Of a stretch of 64,000 bases of DNA, positions 1 through 15,000 are shown in pieces. The translations under genes and the position numbers were made by a program. The stretch spans positions 19,532,146 to 19,596,145 of the forward strand of contig CM066919.1 in NCBI GenBank assembly GCA_033964015.1. Direction: 5' to 3'. Below the pieces are notes generated by a model, which was given only the letters and a program-made list of their open reading frames with translations, did no database searches and was not told the DNA's origin. The first letter of the stretch is position 1, and each line of letters begins with the position of its first letter. The DNA comes from Scolanthus callimorphus. Lineage: Eukaryota; Cnidaria; Anthozoa; Actiniaria; Edwardsiidae.

Positions 1-3000
1 ACAGCTGGCATTGTTTAGGCAGGGATTAAACAGACAAGCCGTGATGTCTAAAATGCAAAGAAAAAATATCATCAATCTCTAAATCCTGTTACGTTGACCT
101 TGTCGTCGAGAGCCTTACTTGTTGAACATTCTTTCCAGTATATCCCGGGCGCATACGCAGGTGTAATTAGTGTCGCCATCAGCAATACAGCTGGCATTGT
201 TTAGGCAGGGATTAAACAGACAAGCCGTGATGTCTAATGCAAAGAAAAAAATCAATCACTCTCTAAATCCTGTTACGTTGACCTTGTCGTCGAGAGCCTT
301 ACTTGTTGAACAGTTCTTTCCAGTGTATCCCGGGCGCATACGCAGGTGTAATTAGTGTCGCCATCAGCAATACAGCTGGCATTGTTTAGGCAGGGATTAA
401 ACAGACAAGCCGTGATGTCTAAAATGCAAAGAAAAATATCATCAATCTCTAAATCCTGTTACGTTGACCTTGTCGTCGAGAGCCTTACTTGTTGAACAGT
501 TCTTTCCAGTGTATCCCGGGGCGCATACGCAGGTGTAATTAGTGTCGCCATCAGCAATACAGCTGGCATTGTTTAGGCAGGGATTAAACAGACAAGCCGT
601 GATGTCTAAATGCAAAGAAAAAATATCATCACTCTCTAAATCCTGTTACGTTGACCTTGTCGTCGAGACCTTACTTGTTGAACAGTTCTTTCCAGTGTAT
701 CCCGGGGCGCATACGCAGGTGTAATTAGTGTCGCCATCAGCAATACAGCTGGCATTGTTTAGGCAGGGATTAAACAGACAAGCCGATGTCTAAAATGCAA
801 AGAAAAAATATCATCAATCTCTAAATCCTGTTACGTTGACCTTGTCGTCGAGAGCCTTACTTGTTGAACAGTTTTCTTTCCAGTGTATCCCGGGGCGCAT
901 ACGCAGGTGTAATTAGTGTCGCCATCAGCAATACAGCTGGCATTGTTTAGGCAGGGATTAAACAGACAAGCCGTGATGTCTAAAATGCAAAAAAAGATAT
1001 CATCACTCTCTAAATCCTGTTACGTTGACCTTGTCGTCGAGAGCCTTACTTGTTGAACAGTTCTTTCCAGTGTATCCCGGGGCGCATACGCAGGTGTAAT
1101 TAGTGTCGCCACAGCAATACAGCTGGCATTGTTTAGGCAGGGATTAAACAGACAAGCCGTGATGTCTAAAATGCAAAGAAAAAATATCATCACTCTCTAA
1201 ATCCTGTTACGTTGACCTTGTCGTCGAGAGCCTTACTTGTTGAACAGTTCTTTCCAGTGTATCCCGGGCGCATACGCAGGTGTAATTAGTGTCGCCATCA
1301 GCAATACAGCTGGCATTGTTTAGGCAGTGATTAAACAGACAAGAAAACAGACAGCCGTGATGTCTAAAATGCAAAGAAAAATATCATCACTCTCTAAATC
1401 CTGTTACGTTGACCTTGTCGTCGAGAGCCTTACTTGTTGAACAGTTCTTTCCAGTGTATCCCGGGCGCATACGCAGGTGTAATTAGTGTCGCCATCAGCA
1501 ATACAGCTGGCATTGTTTAGGCAGGGATTAAACAGACAAGCCGTGATGTCTAAAATGCAAAGAAAAAATATCATCAATCTCTAAATCCTGTTACGTTGAC
1601 CTTGTCGTCGAGAGCCTTACTTGTTGAACAGTTCTTTCCAGTGTATCCCGGGGCGCATACGCAGTGTAATTAGTGTCGCCATCAGCATATACAGCTGGCA
1701 TTGTTTAGGCAGGGATTAAACAGACAAGCCGTGATGTCTAAAATGCAAAGAAAAATATCATCACTCTCTAAATCCTGTTACGTTGACCTTGTCGTCGAGA
1801 GCCTTACTTGTTGAACAGTTCTTCCCAGTGTATCCCGGGGCGCATACGCAGGTGTAATTAGTGTCGCCATCAGCAATACAGCTGGCATTGTTTAGGCAGG
1901 GATTAAACAGACAAGCGTGATGTCTAAAATGCAAAGAAAAAATATCATCATCTCTAAATCCTGTTACGTTGACCTTGTCGTCGAGAGCCTTACTTGTTGA
2001 ACAGTTCTTTCCAGTGTATCCCGGGGCGCATACGCAGGTGTAATTAGTGTCGCCATCAGCAATACAGCTGGCATTGTTTAGGCAGGGATTAAACAGACAA
2101 GCCGTGATGTCTAAAATGCAAAGAAAAAATATCATCAATCTCTAAATCCTGTTACGTTGACCTTGTCGTCGAGAGCCTTACTTGTTGAACAGTTCTTTCC
2201 AGTGTATCCCGGGGCGCATACGCAGGTGTAATTAGTGTCGCCATCAGCAATACAGCTGGCATTGTTTAGGCAGGGATTAAACAGACAAGCCGTGATGTCT
2301 AAAATGCAAAGAAAAAAGATCATCACTCTCTAAATCCTGTTACGTTGACCTTGTCGTCGAGAGCCTTACTTGTTGAAAGTTCTTTCCAGTGTATCCCGGG
2401 GCGCATACGCAGGTGTAATTAGTGTCGCCATCAGCAATACAGCTGGCATTGTTTAGGCAGGATTAAACAGACAAGCCGTGATGTCTAAATGCAAAGAAAA
2501 AATATCATCAATCTCTAAATCCTGTTACGTTGACCTTGTCGTCGAGAGCCTTACTTGTTGAACAGTTCTTTCCAGTGTATCCCGGGGCGCATACGCAGTG
2601 TAATTAGTGTCGCCATCAGCATACAGCTGGCATTGTTTAGGCAGGGATTAAACAGACAAGCGTGATGTCTAAAATGCAAAGAAAAATATCATCACTCTCT
2701 CTAAATCCTGTTACGTTGACCTTGTCGTCGAGAGCCTTACTTGTTGAACAGTTCTTTCCAGTGTATCCCGGGGCGCATACGCAGGTGTAAGTAGTGTCGC
2801 CATCAGCAATACAGCTGGCATTGTTTAGGCAGGGATTAAACAGACAAGCCGTAATGTCTAAATGCAAAGAAAAAATATCATCAATCTCTAAATCCTGTTA
2901 CGTTGACCTTGTCGTCGAGAGCCTTACTTGTTGAACAGTTCTTTCCAGTGTATCCCGGGGCGCATACGCAGGTGTAATTAGTGTCGCCATCAGCAATACA

Positions 3001-6000
3001 GCTGGCATTGTTTTAGGCAGGGATTAAACAGACAAGCCGTGATGTCTAAAATGCAAAGAAAAGATATCATCACTCTCTAAATCCTGTTACGTTGACCTTG
3101 TCGTCGAGAGCCTTACTTGTTGAACAGTTCTTTCCAGTGTATCCCGGGGCGCATACGCAGGTGTAATTAGTGTCGCCATCAGCAATACAGCTGGCATTGT
3201 TTAGGCAGGGATTAAACAGACAAGCCGTGATGTCTAAAATGCAAAGAAAAAATATCATCACTCTCTAAATCCTGTTACGTTGACCTTGTCGTCGAGAGCC
3301 TTACTTGTTGAACAGTTCTTTCCAGTGTATCCCGGGCGCATACGCAGGTGTAATTAGTGTCGCCATCAGCAATACAGCTGGCATTGTTTAGGCAGGGATT
3401 AAACAGACAAGCCGTGATGTCTAAATGCAAAGAAAAATATCATCACTCTCTAAATCCTGTTACGTTGACCTTGTCGTCGAGAGCCTTACTTGTTGAACAG
3501 TTCTTCCAGTGTATCCCGGGGCGCATACGCAGGTGTAATTAGTGTCGCCATCAGCAATACAGCTGGCATTGTTTAGGCAGGGATTAAACAGACAAGCCGT
3601 GATGTCTAAAATGCAAAGAAAAAATATCATCAATCTCTAAATCCTGTTACGTTGACCTTGTCGTCGAGAGCCTTACTTGTTGACAGTTCTTTCCAGTGTA
3701 TCCCGGGGCGCATACGCAGGTGTAATTAGTGTCGCCATCAGCAATACAGCTGGCATTGTTTAGGCAGGGATTAAACAGACAAGCCGTGATGTCTAAAATG
3801 CAAAGAAAAAATATCATCAATCTCTAAATCCTGTTACGTTGACCTTGTCGTCGAGAGCCTTACTTGTTGAACAGTTCTTTCCAGTGTATCCCGGGGCGCA
3901 TACGCAGGTGTAATTAGTGTCGCCATCAGCAATACAGCTGGCATTGTTTAGGCAGGGATTAAACAGACAAGCCGTGATGTCTAAAATGCAAAGAAAAAAT
4001 ATCATCAATCTCTAAATCCTGTTACGTTGACCTTGTCGTCGAGAGCCTTACTTGTTGAACAGTTTCTTTCCAGTATATCCCGGGGCGCATACGCAGGTGT
4101 AATTAGTGTCGCCATCAGCAATACAGCTGGCATTGTTTAGGCAGGGATTAAACAGACAAGCCGTGATGTCTAAAATGCAAAGAAAAAGATCATCACTCTC
4201 TAAATCCTGTTACGTTGACCTTGTCGTCGAGAGCCTTACTTGTTGAACAGTCTTTCCAGTGTATCCCGGGGCGCATACGCAGGTGTAATTAGTGTCGCCA
4301 TCAGCAATACAGCTGGCATTGTTTAGGCAGGGATTAAACAGACAAGCCGTGATGTCTAAAATGCAAAGAAAAAATATCATCAATCTCTAAATCCTGTTAC
4401 GTTGACCTTGTCGTCGAGAGCCTTACTTGTTGACAGTTCTTTCCAGTGTATCCCGGGGCGCATACGCAGGTGTAATTAGTGTCGCCATCAGCAATACAGC
4501 TGGCATTGTTTAGGCAGGGATTAAACAGACAAGCCGTGATGTCTTAAATGCAAAGAAAAAATATCATCAATCTCTAAATCCTGTTACGTTGACCTTGTCG
4601 TCGAGAGCCTTACTTGTTGAACAGTTCTTTCCAGTGTATCCCGGGGCGCATACGCAGGTGTAATTAGTGTCGCCATCAGTAATACAGCTGGCATTGTTTA
4701 GGCAGGGATTAAACAGACAAGCCGTGATGTCTAAAATGCAAAGAAAAAATATCATCAATCTCTAAATCCTGTTACGTTGACCTTGTCGTCGAGAGCCTTA
4801 CTTGTTGAACAGTTCTTTCCAGTGTATCCCGGGGCGCATACGCAGGTGTAATTAGTGTCGCCATCAGCAATACAGCTGGCATTGTTTAGGCAGGGATTAA
4901 ACAGACAAGCCGTGATGTCTAAAATGCAAAGAAAAAATATCATCAATCTCTAAATCCTGTTACGTTGACCTTGTCGTCGAGAGCCTTACTTGTTGAACAG
5001 TTCTTTCCAGTGTATCCCGGGGCACATACGCAGGTGTAATTAGTGTCGCCATCAGCAATACAGCTGGCATTGTTTAGGCAGGGATTAAACAGACAAGCCG
5101 TGATGTCTAAATGCAAAGAAAAAAGATCATCACTCTCTAAATCCTGTTACGTTGACCTTGTCGTCGAGAGCCTTACTTGTTGAACAGTTCTTTCCAGTGT
5201 ATCCCGGGCGCATACGCAGGTGTAATTAGTGTCGCCATCAGCAATACAGCTGGCATTGTTTAGGCAGGGATTAAACAGACAAGCCGTGATGTCTAAAATG
5301 CAAAGAAAAAATATCATCAATCTCTAAATCCTGTTACGTTGACCTTGTCGTCGAGAGCCTTACTTGTTGAACAGTTCTTTCCAGTGTATCCCGGGGCGCA
5401 TACGCAGGTGTAATTAGTGTCGCCATCAGCAATACAGCTGGCATTGTTTAGGCAGGGATTAAACAGACAAGCCGTGATGTCTAAAATGCAAAGAAAAAGA
5501 TCATCACTCTCTAAATCCTTTACGTTGACCTTGTCGTCGAGAGCCTTACTTGTTGAACAGTTCTTTCCAGTGTATCCCGGGGCGCATACGCAGTGTAATT
5601 AGTGTCGCCATCAGCAATACAGCTGGCATTGTTTAGGCAGGGATTAAACAGACAAGCCGTGATGTCTAAAATGCAAAGAAAAAATATCATCAATCTCTAA
5701 ATCCTGTTACGTTGACCTTGTCGTCGAGAGCCTTACTTGTTGAACAGTTCTTTCCAGTGTATCCCGGGGCGCATACGCAGTGTAATTAGTGTCGCCATCA
5801 GCAATACAGCTGGCATTGTTTAGGCAGGGATTAAACAGACAAGCCGTGATGTCTAAAATGCAAAGAAAAAATATCATCACTCTCTAAATCCTGTTACGTT
5901 GACCTTGTCGTCGAGAGCCTTACTTGTTGAACAGTTCTTTCCAGTGTATCCCGGGGCGCATACGCAGGTGTAATTAGTGTCGCCATCAGCAATACAGCTG

Positions 6001-9000
6001 GCATTGTTTAGGCAGGGATTAACAGACAAGCCGTGATGTCTAAAATGCAAAGAAAAAATATCATCAATCTCTAAATCCTATTACGTTGACCTTGTCGTCG
6101 AGAGCCTTACTTGTTGAACAGTTCTTTCCAGTGTATCCCGGGGCGCATACGCAGGTGTAATTAGTGTCGCCATCAGCAATACAGCTGGCATTGTTTAGGC
6201 AGGGATTAAACAGACAAGCCGTGATGTCTAAAATGCAAAGAAAAATATCATCACTCTCTAAATCCTGTTACGTTGACCTTGTCGTCGAGAGCCTTACTTG
6301 TTGAACAGTTCTTTCCAGTGTATCCCGGGGCGCATACGCAGGTGTAATTAGTGTCGCCATCAGCAATACAGCTGGCATTGTTTAGGCAGGGATTAAACAG
6401 ACAAGCCGTGATGTCTAAAATGCAAAGAAAAAATCATCACTCTCTAAATCCTGTTACGTTGACCTTGTCGTCGAGAGCCTACTTGTTGAACAGTTCTTTC
6501 CAGTGTATCCCGGGGCGCATACGCAGGTGTAATTAGTGTCGCCATCAGCAATACAGCTGGCATTGTTTAGGCAGGGATTAAACAGACAAGCCGTGATGTC
6601 TAAAATGCAAAGAAAAAATATCATCACTCTCTAAATCCTGTTACGTTGACCTTGTCGTCGAGAGCCTTACTTGTTGAACAGTTCTTTCCAGTGTATCCCG
6701 GGGCGCATACGCAGGTGTAATTAGTGTCGCCATCAGCAATACAGCTGGCATTGTTTAGGCAGGGATTAAACAGACAAGCCGTGATGTCTAAAATGCAAAG
6801 AAAAAATATCATCAATCTCTAAATCCTGTTACGTTGACCTTGTCGTCGAGAGCCTTACTTGTTGAACAGTTCTTTCCAGTGTATCCCGGGGCGCATACGC
6901 AGGTGTAATAGTGTCGCCATCAGCAATACAGCTGGCATTGTTTAGGCAGGGATTAAACAGACAAGCCGTGATGTCTAAAATGCAAAGAAAAAATATCATC
7001 AATCTCTAAATCCTGTTACGTTGACCTTGTCGTCGAGAGCCTTACTTGTTGAACAGTTCTTTCCAGTGTATCCCGGGGCGCATACGCAGGTGTAATTAGT
7101 GTCGCCATCAGCAATACAGCTGGCATTGTTTAGGCAGGGATTAAACAGACAAGCCGTGATGTCTAAAATGCAAAGAAAATATCATCAATCTCTAAATCCT
7201 GTTACGTTGACCTTGTCGTCGAGAGCCTTACTTGTTGAACAGTTCTTTCCAGTGTATCCCGGGGCGCATACGCAGGTGTAATTAGTGTCGCCATCAGCAA
7301 TACAGCTGGCATTGTTTAGGCAGGATTAAACAGACAAGCCGTGATGTCTAAAATGCAAAGAAAAAGATCATCACTCTCTAAATCCTGTTACGTTGACCTT
7401 GTCGTCGAGAGCCTTACTTGTTGAACAGTTCTTTCCAGTGTATCCCGGGCGCATACGCAGGTGTAATTAGTGTCGCCATCAGCAATACAGCTGGCATTGT
7501 TTAGGCAGGGATTAAACAGACAAGCCGTGATGTCTAAAATGCAAAGAAAAAAATATCATCAATCTCTAAATCCTGTTACGTTGACCTTGTCGTCGAGAGC
7601 CTTACTTGTTGAACAGTTCTTTCCAGTGTATCCCGGGGCGCATACGCAGGTGTAATTAGTGTCGCCATCAGCAATACAGCTGGCATTGTTTAGGCAGGGA
7701 TTAAACAGACAAGCCGTGATGTCTAAAATGCAAAGAAAAATATCATCATCTCTAAATCCTGTTACGTTGACCTTGTCGTCGAGAGCCTTACTTGTTGAAC
7801 AGTTCTTTCCAGTGTATCCCGGGACGCATACGCAGGTGTAATTAGTGTCGCCATCAGCAATACAGCTGGCATTGTTTTAGGCAGGGATTAAACAGACAAG
7901 CCGTGATGTCTAAAATGCAAAGAAAAATATCATCAATCTCTAAATCCTGTTACGTTGACCTTGTCGTCGAGAGCCTTACTTGTTGAACAGTTCTTTCCAG
8001 TGTATCCCGGGGCGCATACGCAGGTGTAATTAGTGTCGCCATCAGCAATACAGCTGGCATTGTTTAGGCAGGGATTAAACAGACAAGCCGTGATGTCTAA
8101 AATGCAAAGAAAAAATATCATCAATCTCTAAATCCTGTTACGTTGACCTTGTCGTCGAGAGCCTTACTTGTTGAACAGTTCTTTCCAGTGTATCCCGGGG
8201 CGCATACGCAGGTGTATTAGTGTCGCCATCAGCAATACAGCTGGCATTGTTTAGGCAGGATTAAACAGACAAGCCGTGATGTCTAAAATGCAAAGAAAAA
8301 AGATCATCACTCTCTAAATCCTGTTACGTTGACCTTGTCGTCGAGAGCCTTACTTGTTGAACAGTTCTTTCCAGTGTATCCCGGGGCGCATACGCAGGTG
8401 TAATTAGTGTCGCCATCAGCAATACAGCTGGCATTGTTTAGGCAGGGATTAAACAGACAAGCCGTGATGTCAAAGAAAAAATATCATCTCTCTAAATCCT
8501 GTTACGTTGACCTTGTCGTCGAGAGCCTTACTTGTTGAACAGTTCTTTCCAGTGTATCCCGGGCGCATACGCAGGTGTAATTAGTGTCGCCATCAGCAAT
8601 ACAGCTGGCATTGTTTAGGCAGGGATTAAACAGACAAGCCGTGATGTCTAAAATGCAAAGAAAAATATCATCAATCTCTAAATCCTGTTACGTTGACCTT
8701 GTCGTCGAGAGCCTTACTTGTTGAACAGTTCTTTCCAGTGTATCCCGGGGCGCATACGCAGGTGTAATTTGTCGCCATCAGCAATACAGCTGGCATTGTT
8801 TAGGCAGGGATTAAACAGACAAGCCGTGATGTCTAAAATGCAAAGAAAATATCATCAATCTCTAAATCCTGTTACGTTGACCTTGTCGTCGAGAGCCTTA
8901 CTTGTTGAACAGTTCTTTCCAGTGTATCCCGGGGCGCATACGCAATGTAATTAGTGTCGCCATCAGCAATACAGCTGGCATTGTTTAGGCAGGGATTAAA

Positions 9001-12000
9001 CAGACAAGCCGTGATGTCTAAAATGCAAAGAAAAAATATCATCATCTCTAAATCCTGTTACGTTGACCTTGTCGTCGAGAGCCTTACTTGTTGAACAGTT
9101 CTTTCCAGTGTATCCCGGGGCGCATACGCAGGTGTAATTAGTGTCGCCATCAGCAATACAGCTGGCATTGTTTAGGCAGGGATTAAACAGACAAGCCGTA
9201 ATGTCTAAAATGCAAAGAAAAAATATCATCAATCTCTAAATCCTGTTACGTTGACCTTGTCGTCGAGAGCCTTACTTGTTGAACAGTTCTTTCCAGTGTA
9301 TCCCGGGCGCATACGCAGGTGTAATTAGTGTCGCCATCAGCAATACAGCTGGCATTGTTTAGGCAGGGATTAAACAGACAAGCGTGATGTCTAAAATGCA
9401 AAGAAAAATATCATCACTCTCTAAATCCTGTTACGTTGACCTTGTCGTCGAGAGCCTTACTTGTTGAACAGTTCTTTCCAGTGTATCCCGGGGCGCATAC
9501 GCAGGTGTAATTAGTGTCGCCATCAGCAATACAGCTGGCATTGTTTAGGCAGGGATTAAACAGACAAGCCGTGATGTCTAAAATGCAAAGAAAAAATATC
9601 ATCACTCTCTAAATCCTGTTACGTTGACCTTGTCGTCGAGAGCCTTACTTGTTGAACAGTTCTTTCCAGTGTATCCCGGGCGCATACGCAGGTGTAATTA
9701 GTGTCGCCATCAGCAATACAGCTGGCATTGTTTAGGCAGGGATTAAACAGACAAGCCGTGATGTCTAAAATGCAAAGAAAAAATATCATCACTCTCTAAA
9801 TCCTGTTACGTTGACCTTGTCGTCGAGAGCCTTACTTGTTGAACAGTTCTTTCCAGTGTATCCCGGGGCGCATACGCAGGTGTAATTAGTGTCGCCATCA
9901 GCAATACAGCTGGCATTGTTTAGGCAGGGATTAAACAGACAAGCCGTGATGTCTAAAATGCAAAGAAAAAATATCATCAATCTCTAAATCCTGTTACGTT
10001 GACCTTGTCGTCGAGAGCCTTACTTGTTGAACATTCTTTCCAGTGTATCCCGGGCGCATACGCAGGTGTAATTAGTGTCGCCATCAGCAATACAGCTGGC
10101 ATTGTTTAGGCAGGGATTAATAGACAAGCCGTGATGTCTAAAATGCAAAGAAAAAATATCATCAATCTCTAAATCCTGTTACGTTGACCTTGTCGTCGAG
10201 AGCCTTACTTGTTGAACAGTTCTTTCCAGTGTATCCCGGGGCGCATACGCAGGTGTAATTAGTGTCGCCATCAGCAATACAGCTGGCATTGTTTAGGCAG
10301 GGATTAAACAGACAAGCCGTGATGTCTAAAATGCAAAGAAAAAATATCATCAATCTCTAAATCCTGTTACGTTGACCTTGTCGTCGAGAGCCTTACTTGT
10401 TGAACAGTTCTTTCCAGTGTATCCCGGGGCGCATACGCAGGTGTAATTAGTGTCGCCATCAGCAATACAGCTGGCATTGTTTAGGCAGGGATTAAACAGA
10501 CAAGCCGTGATGTCTAAAATGCAAAGAAAAAGATCATCACTCTCTAACCTGTTACGTTGACCTTGTCGTCGAGAGCCTTACTTGTTGAACAGTTCTTTCC
10601 AGTGTATCCCGGGGCGCATACGCAGGTGTAATTAGTGTCGCCATCAGCAATACAGCTGGCATTGTTTAGGCAGGGATTAAACAGACAAGCCGTGATGTCT
10701 AAAATGCAAAAAAAATATCATCAATCTCTAAATCCTGTTACGTTGACCTTGTCGTCGAGAGCCTTACTTGTTGAACAGTTCTTTCCAGTGTATCCCGGGG
10801 CGCATACGCAGGTGTAATTAGTGTCGCCATCAGCAATACAGCTGGCATTGTTTAGGCAGGGATTAAACAGACAAGCCGTGATGTCTAAAATGCAAAGAAA
10901 AATATCATCAATCTCTAAATCCTGTTACGTTGACCTTGTCGTCGAGAGCCTTACTTGTTGAACAGTTCTTTCCAGTGTATCCCGGGGCGCATACGCAGGT
11001 GTAATTAGTGTCGCCATCAGCAATACAGCTGGCATTGTTTAGGCAGGGATTAACAGACAAGCCGTGATGTCTAAAATGCAAGAAAAAATATCATCAATCT
11101 CTAAATCCTGTTACGTTGACCTTGTCGTCGAGAGCCTTACTTGTTGAACAGTTCTTTCCAGTGTATCCCGGGGCGCATACGCAGGTGTAATTAGTGTCGC
11201 CATCAGCAATACAGCTGGCATTGTTTAGGCAGGGATTAACAGACAAGCCGTGATGTCTAAAATGCAAAGAAAAAATATCATCAATCTCTAAATCCTGTTA
11301 CGTTGACCTTGTCGTCGAGAGCCTTACTTGTTGAACAGTTCTTTCCAGTGTATCCCGGGGCGCATACGCAGGTGTAATTAGTGTCGCCATCAGCAATACA
11401 GCTGGCATTGTTTAGGCAGGGATTAAACAGACAAGCCGTGATGTCTAAAATGCAAAGAAAAAGATCATCACTCTCTAAATCCTGTTACGTTGACCTTGTC
11501 GTCGAGAGCCTTACTTGTTGAACAGTTCTTTCCAGTGTATCCCGGGGCGCATACGCAGGTGTAATTAGTGTCGCCATCAGCAATACAGCTGGCATTGTTT
11601 AGGCAGGGATTAAACAGACAAGCCGTGATGTCTAAAATGCAAAGAAAAAAATCATCACTCTCTAAATCCTGTTACGTTGACCTTGTCGTCGAGAGCCTTA
11701 CTTGTTGAACAGTTCTTTCCAGTGTATCCCGGGGCGCATACGCAGGTGTAATTAGTGTCGCCATCAGCAATACAGCTGGCATTGTTTAGGCAGGGATTAA
11801 ACAGACAAGCCGTGATGTCTAAAATGCAAAGAAAAAATATCATCACTCTCTAAATCCTGTTACGTTGACCTTGTCGTCGAGAGCCTTACTTGTTGAACAG
11901 TTCTTTCCAGTGTATCCCGGGGCGCATACGCAGGTGTATTAGTGTCGCCATCAGCAATACAGCTGGCATTGTTTAGGCAGGGATTAAACAGACAAGCCGT

Positions 12001-15000
12001 GATGTCTAAAATGCAAAGAAAAAATATCATCAATCTCTAAATCCTGTTACGTTGACCTTGTCGTCGAGAGCCTTACTTGTTGAACAGTTCTTTCCAGTGT
12101 ATCCCGGGGCGCATACGCAGGTGTAATTAGTGTCGCCATCAGCAATACAGCTGGCATTGTTTAGGCAGGGATTAAACAGACAAGCCGTGATGTCTAAAAT
12201 GCAAAGAAAAAATATCATCAATCTCTAAATCCTGTTACGTTGACCTTGTCGTCGAGAGCCTTACTTGTTGAACAGTTCTTTCCAGTGTATCCCGGGCGCA
12301 TACGCAGGTGTAATTAGTGTCGCCATCAGCAATACAGCTGGCATTGTTTAGGCAGGGATTAAACAGACAAGCCGTGATGTCTAAAATGCAAAGAAAAAAT
12401 ATCATCATCTCTAAATCCTGTTACGTTGACCTTGTCGTCGAGAGCCTTACTTGTTGAACAGTTCTTTCCAGTGTATCCCGGGGCGCATACGCAGGTGTAA
12501 TTAGTGTCGCCATCAGCAATACAGCTGGCATTGTTTAGGCAGGGATTAAACAGACAAGCCGTGATGTCTAAAATGCAAAGAAAAAATATCATCAATCTCT
12601 AAATCCTGTTACGTTGACCTTGTCGTCGAGAGCCTTACTTGTTGAACAGTTCTTTCCAGTGTATCCCGGGGCGCATACGCAGTGTAATTAGTGTCGCCAT
12701 CAGCAATACAGCTGGCATTGTTAGGCAGGGATTAAACAGACAAGCCGTGATGTCTAAAATGCAAAGAAAAAATATCATCAATCTCTAAATCCTGTTACGT
12801 TGACCTTGTCGTCGAGAGCCTTACTTGTTGAACAGTTCTTTCCAGTGTATCCCGGGGCGCATACGCAGGTGTAATTAGTGTCGCCATCAGCAATACAGCT
12901 GGCATTGTTTAGGCAGGGATTAAACAGACAAGCCGTGATGTCTAAAATGCAAAGAAAAAATATCATCACTCTCTAAATCCTGTTACGTTGACCTTGTCGT
13001 CGAGAGCCTTACTTGTTGAACAGTTCTTTCCAGTGTATCCCGGGCGCATACGCAGGTGTAATTAGTGTCGCCATCAGCAATACAGCTGGCATTGTTTAGG
13101 CAGGGATTAAACAGACAAGCCGTGATGTCTAAAATGCAAAGAAAAAATATCATCAATCTCTAAATCCTGTTACGTTGACCTTGTCGTCGAGAGCCTTACT
13201 TGTTGAACAGTTCTTTCCAGTGTATCCCGGGGCGCATACGCAGGTGTAATTAGTGTCGCCATCAGCAATACAGCTGGCATTGTTTAGGCAGGGATTAAAC
13301 AGACAAGCCGTGATGTCTAAAATGCAAAGAAAAAGATCATCACTCTCTAAATCCTGTTACGTTGACCTTGTCGTCGAGAGCCTTACTTGTTGAACAGTTC
13401 TTTCCAGTGTATCCCGGGGCGCATACGCAGGTGTAATTAGTGTCGCCATCAGCAATACAGCTGGCATTGTTTAGGCAGGGATTAAACAGACAAGCCGTGA
13501 TGTCTAAAATGCAAAGAAAAAATATCATCACTCTCTAAATCCTGTTACGTTGACCTTGTCGTCGAGAGCCTTACTTGTTGAACAGTTCTTTCCAGTGTAT
13601 CCCGGGCGCATACGCAGGTGTAATTAGTGTCGCCATCAGCAATACAGCTGGCATTGTTTAGGCAGGGATTAAACAGACAAGCCGTGATGTCTAAAATGCA
13701 AAGAAAAAATATCATCACTCTCTAAATCCTGTTACGTTGACCTTGTCGTCGAGAGCCTTACTTGTTGAACAGTTCTTTCCAGTGTATCCCGGGGCGCATA
13801 CGCAGGTGTAATTAGTGTCGCCATCAGCAATACAGCTGGCATTGTTTAGGCAGGGATTAAACAGACAAGCCGTGATGTCTAAAATGCAAAGAAAAATATC
13901 ATCACTCTCTAAATCCTGTTACGTTGACCTTGTCGTCGAGAGCCTTACTTGTTGAACAGTTCTTTCCAGTGTATCCCGGGCGCATACGCAGGTGTAATTA
14001 GTGTCGCCATCAGCAATACAGCTGGCATTGTTTAGGCAGGGATTAAACAGACAAGCCGTGATGTCTAAAATGCAAAGAAAAATATCATCACTCTCTAAAT
14101 CCTGTTACGTTGACCTTGTCGTCGAGAGCCTTACTTGTTGAACAGTTCTTTCCAGTGTATCCCGGGCGCATACGCAGGTGTAATTAGTGTCGCCATCAGC
14201 AATACAGCTGGCATTGTTTAGGCAGGGATTAAACAGACAAGCCGTGATGTCTAAAATGCAAAGAAAAATATCATCAATCTCTAAATCCTGTTACGTTGAC
14301 CTTGTCGTCGAGAGCCTTACTTGTTGAACAGTTCTTTCCAGTGTATCCCGGGGCGCATACGCAGGTGTAATTAGTGTCGCCATCAGCAATACAGCTGGCA
14401 TTGTTTAGGCAGGGATTAAACAGACAAGCCGTGATGTCTAAAATGCAAAGAAAAATATCATCAATCTCTAAATCCTGTTACGTTGACCTTGTCGTCGAGA
14501 GCCTTACTTGTTGAACAGTTCTTTCCAGTGTATCCCGGGGCGCATACGCAGGTGTAATTAGTGTCGCCATCAGCAATACAGCTGGCATTGTTTAGGCAGG
14601 GATTAAACAGACAAGCCGTGATGTCTAAAATGCAAAGAAAAATATCATCACTCTCTAAATCCTGTTACGTTGACGGTCTTGTCGTCGAGAGCCTTACTTG
14701 TTGAACAGTTCTTTCCAGTGTATCCCGGGGCGCATACGCAGGTGTAATTAGTGTCGCCATCAGCAATACAGCTGGCATTGTTTAGGCAGGGATTAAACAG
14801 ACAAGCCGTGATGTCTAAAATGCAAAGAAAAAATATCATCAATCTCTAAATCCTGTTACGTTGACCTTGTCGTCGAGAGCCTTACTTGTTGAACAGTTCT
14901 TTCCAGTGTATCCCGGGGCGCATACGCAGGTGTAATTAGTGTCGCCATCAGCAATACAGCTGGCATTGTTTAGGCAGGGATTAAACAGACAAGCCGTGAT